Assembly (NCBI GenBank): GCA_021781255.1
Contig: JAJXXG010000575.1
Location: forward strand, 1 to 9,850
Source: Acidobacteriota bacterium
GTDB lineage: Bacteria > Acidobacteriota > Terriglobia > Terriglobales > Acidobacteriaceae
Length of the DNA: 9,850 nucleotides
Reading direction: 5' to 3'
The first letter of the stretch is position 1, and each line of letters starts with the position of its first letter. A program made the position numbers and the translations under genes. Shown here in pieces: positions 5,814-9,850 of the stretch. The notes beneath the pieces were generated by a model. The model had not been told where the DNA came from and searched no databases. It saw only the letters and a list, made by a program, of their open reading frames with translations.

Positions 5814-7784
5814 CTATTCGCCCGGAAGCTGCGTCTGCGGCTTGGCGTTGATCTGCACCAGGTTGTGCTTCTTGTAGTCGTTGATTACGTTGCTGGCAAA
5901 AATGTTGAACGCCTCTCCGCGCCGCTGCTCCAGAATCTGATCGCGCATCAGGTCAAAGCTCTTGGCAATCTCTTCCGCCGTCGGCTCCTGCTTGTCCAGC
6001 AGCTTGGCAACCACGCCCGTTCGCCCTGCGTTGATAGGCCCGCTGATCGTGCCCGGCGTCATGTCAAACAGTTGCGGAGCCACCTGGCCCACCTGGCCCA
6101 GGTCCGGCACCTGGCCGCTCAAGGTCACCTCGTCGCTGGTCTTCACCGTCGCGCCCATCTCCTTGGCAGCCTTGGCCAGATCGTTCATGGACTTCGCCTT
6201 GTCGGCCAGTTCCTTCGTCTTCTGGCTCAGCAGCGCGGGCAGTTGCTCACTGCGGTAGTCGTCCAGCACGTGGCTCTTCCAGTCAGCAAACGTCGGCGCA
6301 TGCGCCGCCGTCACGCCCGTCACCTGGAAAATCGCGTATCCCTCGCCCGTCGGCGCATACTGTGCCGGATCGCCTTGCTTGGACTGGAACGCCTTGGCCA
6401 GCAGTTGCGACCCATCCGGCAGCGCCGCAATCACGCCCTGCTCGCCCACCGGAGGCGTGGTCACCACCTGCAGATGATGCGCCGCAGCCGTCTTATCGAG
6501 CCCGTTCTTGATCGCCTCGGAGGTCAGCGCGCGTGCATAGTTCTCCTGCGCCGCCGCCGACTTCTCCCGTATCAGCGTCGCCTGAATCGTCGGCAGCACC
6601 TCGTTCAACTGCTGCGTGTGCGCCGCCTGACGCTCTTCCACCTGCACAATGTGATACCCATACTGCGTCTTGATCAGCTTGTAGTCGCCAATCTTTTGCG
6701 TAAAAATCGCGTTGTCGAACTCCGGCACCATCCGGCCGCGCTGCGCAAAGCCAAGCTCACCGCCCGTGTCCTTGCTGCCCGGGTCATCGGAGTACTTCTT
6801 CGCCAGCTCCGCAAAATTCGCCCCGCCCTGCAGCTCCTTCAGGATGCCCTCCGCCTTGGCCTTCGCCGCCGCGTCCGTCTTCGCGTCCGCTCCCGGATCA
6901 ACCTTGATCAGAATGTGACGCGAGCGCGCCTGCTCCGGCGTCGCATACTCTGACTGGTGCGCCGTGTAGTACTGCTGAATCTCCTGCTGCGTCGGCTGCT
7001 GCACTCCGCCCGGAGCCTGGTCCGGCGTAAACGCAAAGTACGTGATGCTCCGCTGCTCCGGCACCGCGTTCGCATAGCGCGCCGCGTTCTTCTTGAAGAA
7101 CGCCTCCAGTTCCGCATCCGATGGATTGATCTGCTTCCGCAGATCGTCCGCCGAAATCACCGCGTAATCAAACTTGATCTTCGTGCCGCTCTTGCGGAAC
7201 GTATCGCGCACTTCCTGGTCGCTCACCGTCACGCCCGCCGTGATCAGCGACTCAAGCCGCCGGATGGCGATATCGTGCTTCACGTTCTCTTCAAACTCAG
7301 AGACAGGAATATCGAACTGGCTCTGAATCAGAGCCGCATACCGATCCGTCCCGATGAACTTTCCGCCCGGAAAAAGAATCTGCGCGGAAGGCCCCGTCTG
7401 CAGGTACTGGCGCACCGCCGCATCGTTCACGCGAATGCCCAGCTTGGCCGCTTCCGCCAGCAGGATCTGCTGCTGCACCAGTTGCTGGCCCACCTGCTGC
7501 TCAAACAGGCTCACAATCATCGGATTGTCCGCGTACTGCGGGTTCCGCTGCATCACCTGCATGCGCGCAAGCTGCGAAACCTTCGCCTGGCTGATCGTGT
7601 CGCCGGACGCAAACAGGCGGCTGTACCAGTGCGGATACACCACCGCATACGTATCGGCCGCTGAAGCGCCCTGCCCGGTAAGGCCTGGAATCAGGTAAAC
7701 AACCATCGACACCGAAGCGGCGGCAATGATCACAACGAAAAGAGCCTTGGTAACGCGATTCTCTTTTTGCAGGAAACGAATCAT
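5814..7784 (-). CDS. PpiD/SurA-like membrane-anchored parvulin peptidyl-prolyl isomerase
   Basis: The protein is a 656-residue periplasmic folding factor of the PpiD architecture. A short cytoplasmic N-terminus (MIRFLQKENRVTK) precedes one membrane anchor (about 14-33, ALFVVIIAAASVSMVVYLIP). A SurA_N-like helical chaperone region follows at about 60-200. The parvulin domain at about 286-385 carries SRHILI with His290, YSDDPGS, GGELGF, MVPEF (Met352, Phe356) and GYHIVQV with His378, residues typical of active parvulins. The C-terminal part, about 390-656, ends in a second, degenerate parvulin-like stretch (MTPGTISGPINAGRTGVV). It probably assists folding of exported or outer-membrane proteins. 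The ATG at 7784 leaves the anchor in the expected place, although the Shine-Dalgarno is poor. Length and order fit PpiD (about 620 residues) better than SurA, but orthology is not proven. Confidence 0.9.
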   Translation of the reverse strand: MIRFLQKENRVTKALFVVIIAAASVSMVVYLIPGLTGQGASAADTYAVVYPHWYSRLFASGDTISQAKVSQLARMQVMQRNPQYADNPMIVSLFEQQVGQQLVQQQILLAEAAKLGIRVNDAAVRQYLQTGPSAQILFPGGKFIGTDRYAALIQSQFDIPVSEFEENVKHDIAIRRLESLITAGVTVSDQEVRDTFRKSGTKIKFDYAVISADDLRKQINPSDAELEAFFKKNAARYANAVPEQRSITYFAFTPDQAPGGVQQPTQQEIQQYYTAHQSEYATPEQARSRHILIKVDPGADAKTDAAAKAKAEGILKELQGGANFAELAKKYSDDPGSKDTGGELGFAQRGRMVPEFDNAIFTQKIGDYKLIKTQYGYHIVQVEERQAAHTQQLNEVLPTIQATLIREKSAAAQENYARALTSEAIKNGLDKTAAAHHLQVVTTPPVGEQGVIAALPDGSQLLAKAFQSKQGDPAQYAPTGEGYAIFQVTGVTAAHAPTFADWKSHVLDDYRSEQLPALLSQKTKELADKAKSMNDLAKAAKEMGATVKTSDEVTLSGQVPDLGQVGQVAPQLFDMTPGTISGPINAGRTGVVAKLLDKQEPTAEEIAKSFDLMRDQILEQRRGEAFNIFASNVINDYKKHNLVQINAKPQTQLPGE

Positions 7785-7865
7785 GGATGGACTTGAGCCT
7801 TCAACTCTCTACGCGCGGCCATGAGAAGCCCGCCCCGGCAACGCCCTGCGGCGGCTTGAGGCGCG

Positions 7866-7882
7866 GCATCCCCCGCGGATGC
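7866..7882 (-). other. Leader hairpin GCATCC/GGATGC upstream of ppiD-like gene
   Basis: GCATCC (7866-7871) and GGATGC (7877-7882) form a 6-bp stem with a 5-base loop, about 80 bases before the ppiD-like start and downstream of the candidate -10. There is no U-run after it. It shares its arm sequence with the terminators at 5756-5783 and 7987-8004. Confidence 0.35.
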
Positions 7883-7911
7883 GCATTTCTCGCTTGACGC
7901 GACTGTATGCC

Positions 7912-7917
7912 ATTATA
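7912..7917 (-). promoter_or_regulatory. Candidate -10 box (TATAAT) for the ppiD-like gene
   Basis: A perfect TATAAT lies on the minus strand in the gap upstream of the ppiD-like gene, which would give a leader of about 120 bases. No good -35 hexamer is found 16-18 bases upstream (CGCTCA at 17). The -10 match in a GC-rich gap and the terminator just behind it support a promoter here, but the call rests on one hexamer. Confidence 0.4.
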
Positions 7918-7980
7918 GACGACCATCCACCCCATGAGCGCCACCGCCGGAAATGACACCGCCGCCCCTGCCCGCATCGC

Positions 7981-8009
7981 AAAAAAGGCATCCCGCAGGA
8001 TGCCTTTTT
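7981..8009 (-). terminator. Intrinsic terminator of the BON-domain gene (bidirectional form)
   Basis: GGCATCC (7987-7993), loop CGCA, GGATGCC (7998-8004), flanked by six A on one side and five T on the other, so the stem can extend through A-T pairs and a U-run follows in both directions. It begins 16 bases beyond the stop of the BON-domain gene. This is the clearest terminator in the window and separates that gene from the ppiD-like gene. No plus-strand gene ends here, so the other direction may only block stray transcription. Confidence 0.9.
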
Positions 8010-8024
8010 GCCAATCACTGACTC

Positions 8025-9383
8025 CTAACGCCAATAATAGAACCCGCCCGAGTAAAAATACGGCCTGTAATACACCGGCGCATATCCATAGGGATTCGCA
8101 TAAGGATACGCATAGCCAGCGCCCGCTCCATAGCCATAAGGCCGCTGACGATAGCCGCGCTGCTGCAGCGACGGCCCCCCGCGATTCAGTCCCTCGCCCA
8201 GTTGCTCGGCCTCCTGCTCGCTCACCGGATTCACCGTCAAAGGAGACGCAAGGTGGAAGCTGACCAGCGCCTCCGATGGAATCCACACATTGGGCCCGGA
8301 CTGAGCCGCCGACACCGCCGTGCCCACGCCCCCGCCCGCCACCGCTCCGATCGCCGCGCCAGGGCCGCCACCGGCCACGCCGCCCACAATCGCGCCCAGC
8401 AGAGCCGTCCCAACCACATTCCCTGCCGTGCGTCCGGCCTTGTTCGGCCCCCGCACCTTGAACACATCCGATTGGATCGGGTAGTTCTGTCCGCTCAGGT
8501 CAAGCGACGTAAGTTGCAGCGCCAGTTCAGGCTTGCCCGCCAGCTCGCCCGCGCGCCGGATACCCGTCACCACTCCATGAACCGTCGCGCCGCGCGGAAT
8601 CGCCAGCACCCCGCCCAGCGTCACATCCTGAATCACCGTGAACTGCACCGGCGTCCCTTCCATGGCCCGCTTGCTGCTCACCGGCTCGCTGGTCCGCACC
8701 TGCAGCAGCGTGCCCGCCGGCACCGTCACCGGCCCGCTGGCAATCTGATACATCGGCCGGCGTGGCTGCGATGGCGCATATTGCTGACGGTACTGCCCCT
8801 GCGGCCCGCGCTGGTCCGGATACTGATTCTGCCCATAGTTGTTGGGATACTGGTTCTGCCCATAGCCCGGCTGCGGGTTCTGCCCGTACCCCGGCTGAGG
8901 ATTCTGCCCGTAGTCCGGTGGCCCGTTCTGCCCGTAATCCTGGCTCGGCGCGGTCGCCGGTGGCTGACCGGAGCCATACGGCTGGTTGCCCGCCGTTGCC
9001 GGCGCCCCTGAATCATTCGCGGCGCCCTGCTCCTGCGGCAGATTCTGCGCATCCGCCGGGTTGCCCACCTTCAGGTTGTTCTTCACCCCGGTCACGCCCG
9101 CAACGCCCTTCACAATCGACTCAGCCAGATTCTTCGAGTCCGCGCTCGATACGGTCCCCGCCAGCGTCACCTGACCCTGAATCGTCGCCGCGGTGATCAG
9201 ATCGTTCTTCAGCGCCTGCGCCCCGTCCAGGGCGTGCACCACGTCCATCTCGATCTGCCCGTCCGTTCGCTGCCCGGCTGCCGGCGCCGCATTCTGCGCC
9301 AGCGCAATCACCCCGCACAGCGCGGCAACCGCCGCCCACGCCAGCGCCCTGGGAAACACCTGCTTGAACATTGGCCGATTCAT
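8025..9383 (-). CDS. Exported BON-domain protein with YGQN repeat, beta-rich domain, glycine zipper and Tyr-rich tail
   Basis: The 452-residue protein is composite. A signal peptide spans 1-30 (hydrophobic core ALAWAAVAALCGVIALAQ). A BON domain at about 41-107 shows the family pattern DGQIEMDVVHAL, a strand (GQVTLAGTVSS) and GVAGVTGVKNNLKV; BON domains are thought to bind phospholipid or periplasmic partners. A disordered Gln/Asn/Pro/Gly/Tyr-rich linker (110-212) has five YGQN units at about 8-residue spacing. A beta-rich domain (about 217-311: GTLLQVRTSEPVSS, GGVLAIPRGATVHGVVTG) precedes a glycine zipper (321-357, e.g. GAIVGGVAGGG) that could insert in a membrane. The C-terminus (405-452) has 13 Tyr. 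The ATG at 9383 has GGGAG ten bases upstream; a second ATG, four codons in, is less likely. Probably periplasmic or outer-membrane-associated; function unknown. Confidence 0.88.
   Translation of the reverse strand: MNRPMFKQVFPRALAWAAVAALCGVIALAQNAAPAAGQRTDGQIEMDVVHALDGAQALKNDLITAATIQGQVTLAGTVSSADSKNLAESIVKGVAGVTGVKNNLKVGNPADAQNLPQEQGAANDSGAPATAGNQPYGSGQPPATAPSQDYGQNGPPDYGQNPQPGYGQNPQPGYGQNQYPNNYGQNQYPDQRGPQGQYRQQYAPSQPRRPMYQIASGPVTVPAGTLLQVRTSEPVSSKRAMEGTPVQFTVIQDVTLGGVLAIPRGATVHGVVTGIRRAGELAGKPELALQLTSLDLSGQNYPIQSDVFKVRGPNKAGRTAGNVVGTALLGAIVGGVAGGGPGAAIGAVAGGGVGTAVSAAQSGPNVWIPSEALVSFHLASPLTVNPVSEQEAEQLGEGLNRGGPSLQQRGYRQRPYGYGAGAGYAYPYANPYGYAPVYYRPYFYSGGFYYWR
8814..8942 (-). repeat. Tandem coding repeat encoding YGQN units
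   Basis: Within the BON-domain gene a roughly 24-bp unit encoding (P/N)xxYGQN recurs five times, the last spacing being 27 bp. The two central copies (PQPGYGQN) are identical in protein and differ at single bases in DNA, which suggests recent duplication. Such arrays can vary in copy number between strains. Confidence 0.8.
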
Positions 9384-9462
9384 CGTTCTCTATCTCCCGC
9401 CAAAGCTTCGCAACCTCGGTTCCTGCTCCCTTTTGGACGGTGGAATCCGAGCCGCGTTGTAA

Positions 9463-9492
9463 TCTATAACCCCTCTGCCCGGAAAAAGTTCC
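9463..9492 (-). promoter_or_regulatory. Candidate ECF-type promoter of the BON-domain gene
   Basis: On the minus strand GGAACTT (9492-9486) is followed after 17 bases by TATAGA (9468-9463), about 80 bases before the BON ATG. GGAACTT equals the -35 element of sigma-E-type ECF promoters; the -10 is more like a housekeeping one (TATAAT). The GGAA-CTTT-TTCC context is also a small inverted repeat. It lies between the upstream histidine-kinase stop and the BON gene, so the gene can have its own transcript. Confidence 0.35.
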
Positions 9493-9553
9493 GCGGCACA
9501 GCATCGTTCTACCCCACCTGCCCGCCCCGCTCAATACCTCTTCTGTTGGAGCG

Positions 9554-9850
9554 TCACGCCTGCGCCAGGGCCGGCTGCTGAGCCGCCGCCGTCAGGTCCT
9601 GGTTATCCGGGAAGAAAATCTGAAACACCGTGCCCGACGACCCGCCCTTCGCCGCCGTCCGGGTGCGCACATGCACCAGCCCGTGGTGCTTCAAAATAAT
9701 CTCGTGGCTCACCCACAGGCCCAGGCCCGTCCCCGTCACATCCTTCGTCGTAAAAAACGCCTCAAAGATGCGCTCGCGCACCTCGGCCTCCATGCCGGCT
9801 CCCGTGTCGGCCACCGTCAGCCGCACGCCCGTCTGCCCCGGCAGCTTCCA
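9554..9850 (-). CDS. Sensor histidine kinase, C-terminal ATPase part (cut by right edge)
   Basis: The frame is open to the right edge (the first visible residues are WKLPGQTG), so only the last 98 residues are visible. They hold the end of a HATPase_c domain: G1 box VADTGAGM, F box RIFEAFFTTK, G2 box GTGLGLWVS, and the final strand GTVFQIFFP. This is the ATP-binding half of a two-component or hybrid sensor kinase; the sensor region, dimerisation helix and phospho-accepting His lie outside. The tail after the domain (DNQDLTAAAQQPALAQA) is short, with no receiver domain, and no response-regulator gene follows. The GTG at 9826 in this frame lies inside the domain and is not a start. The boxes are of the kind found in soluble PAS- or GAF-linked kinases, but signal and partner are unknown. 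Confidence 0.93.
   Translation of the reverse strand, partial: WKLPGQTGVRLTVADTGAGMEAEVRERIFEAFFTTKDVTGTGLGLWVSHEIILKHHGLVHVRTRTAAKGGSSGTVFQIFFPDNQDLTAAAQQPALAQA

Noticed and set aside
5775..6953. Plus-strand open frame of 392 codons opposite the ppiD-like gene
   Set aside because: Arg/Leu-rich composition without domains; the minus strand has a complete PpiD-like protein with catalytic motifs. The same holds for the 301-codon frame opposite malQ (4972-5877).
7809..7886. 25-codon open frame in the leader of the ppiD-like gene
   Set aside because: Nearly all Arg/Gly/Ala as expected from GC-rich noncoding sequence, no convincing ribosome site; no leader-peptide signature such as a run of one regulatory amino acid.

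Overview
The window is a GC-rich stretch of bacterial chromosome. The best guess for the host is an acidobacterium of the Terriglobia type. The grounds are a BON-domain envelope protein with a glycine zipper and a Tyr/Gln-rich linker, a secreted Cache protein, and two intergenic hairpin repeats that resemble, from memory, dispersed repeats of acidobacterial genomes. The genus cannot be read from the sequence. I see no mobile element, CRISPR array, tRNA or rRNA.

Layout from left to right. Positions 1-291 (minus) hold the N-terminus of a secreted Cache-domain protein that runs off the left edge. A 461-bp divergent intergenic region follows. A small plus-strand gene for an ABM-like dimeric alpha/beta-barrel protein occupies 753-1073, behind a near-perfect Shine-Dalgarno. 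A convergent junction at 1074-1321 carries a two-tier hairpin and a dispersed repeat. All remaining genes are on the minus strand. In order of transcription from the right edge they are: a histidine-kinase C-terminus (cut by the edge), the BON/YGQN/glycine-zipper protein, a PpiD/SurA-like membrane-anchored peptidyl-prolyl isomerase, 4-alpha-glucanotransferase MalQ, and an ABC exporter pair (ATPase, then permease with a 13-bp overlap).

The ABC pair is one translationally coupled operon. The BON gene, ppiD and malQ look like separate units. A strong terminator lies between BON and ppiD, a long stem-loop between ppiD and malQ, and a 270-bp gap with a repeat between malQ and the ABC genes. The BON protein and the PPIase both belong to the cell envelope, and the BON gene has a candidate ECF-type -35 element, so an envelope-stress link is possible but inferred.

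Most of the window is ordinary chromosome. The points most worth a second look are a hairpin that would pair the Shine-Dalgarno of the ABC ATPase, the composite BON protein with a prion-like YGQN repeat, a repeat copy split by an inserted hairpin, and three hairpins sharing a GCATCC/GGATGC core around ppiD.
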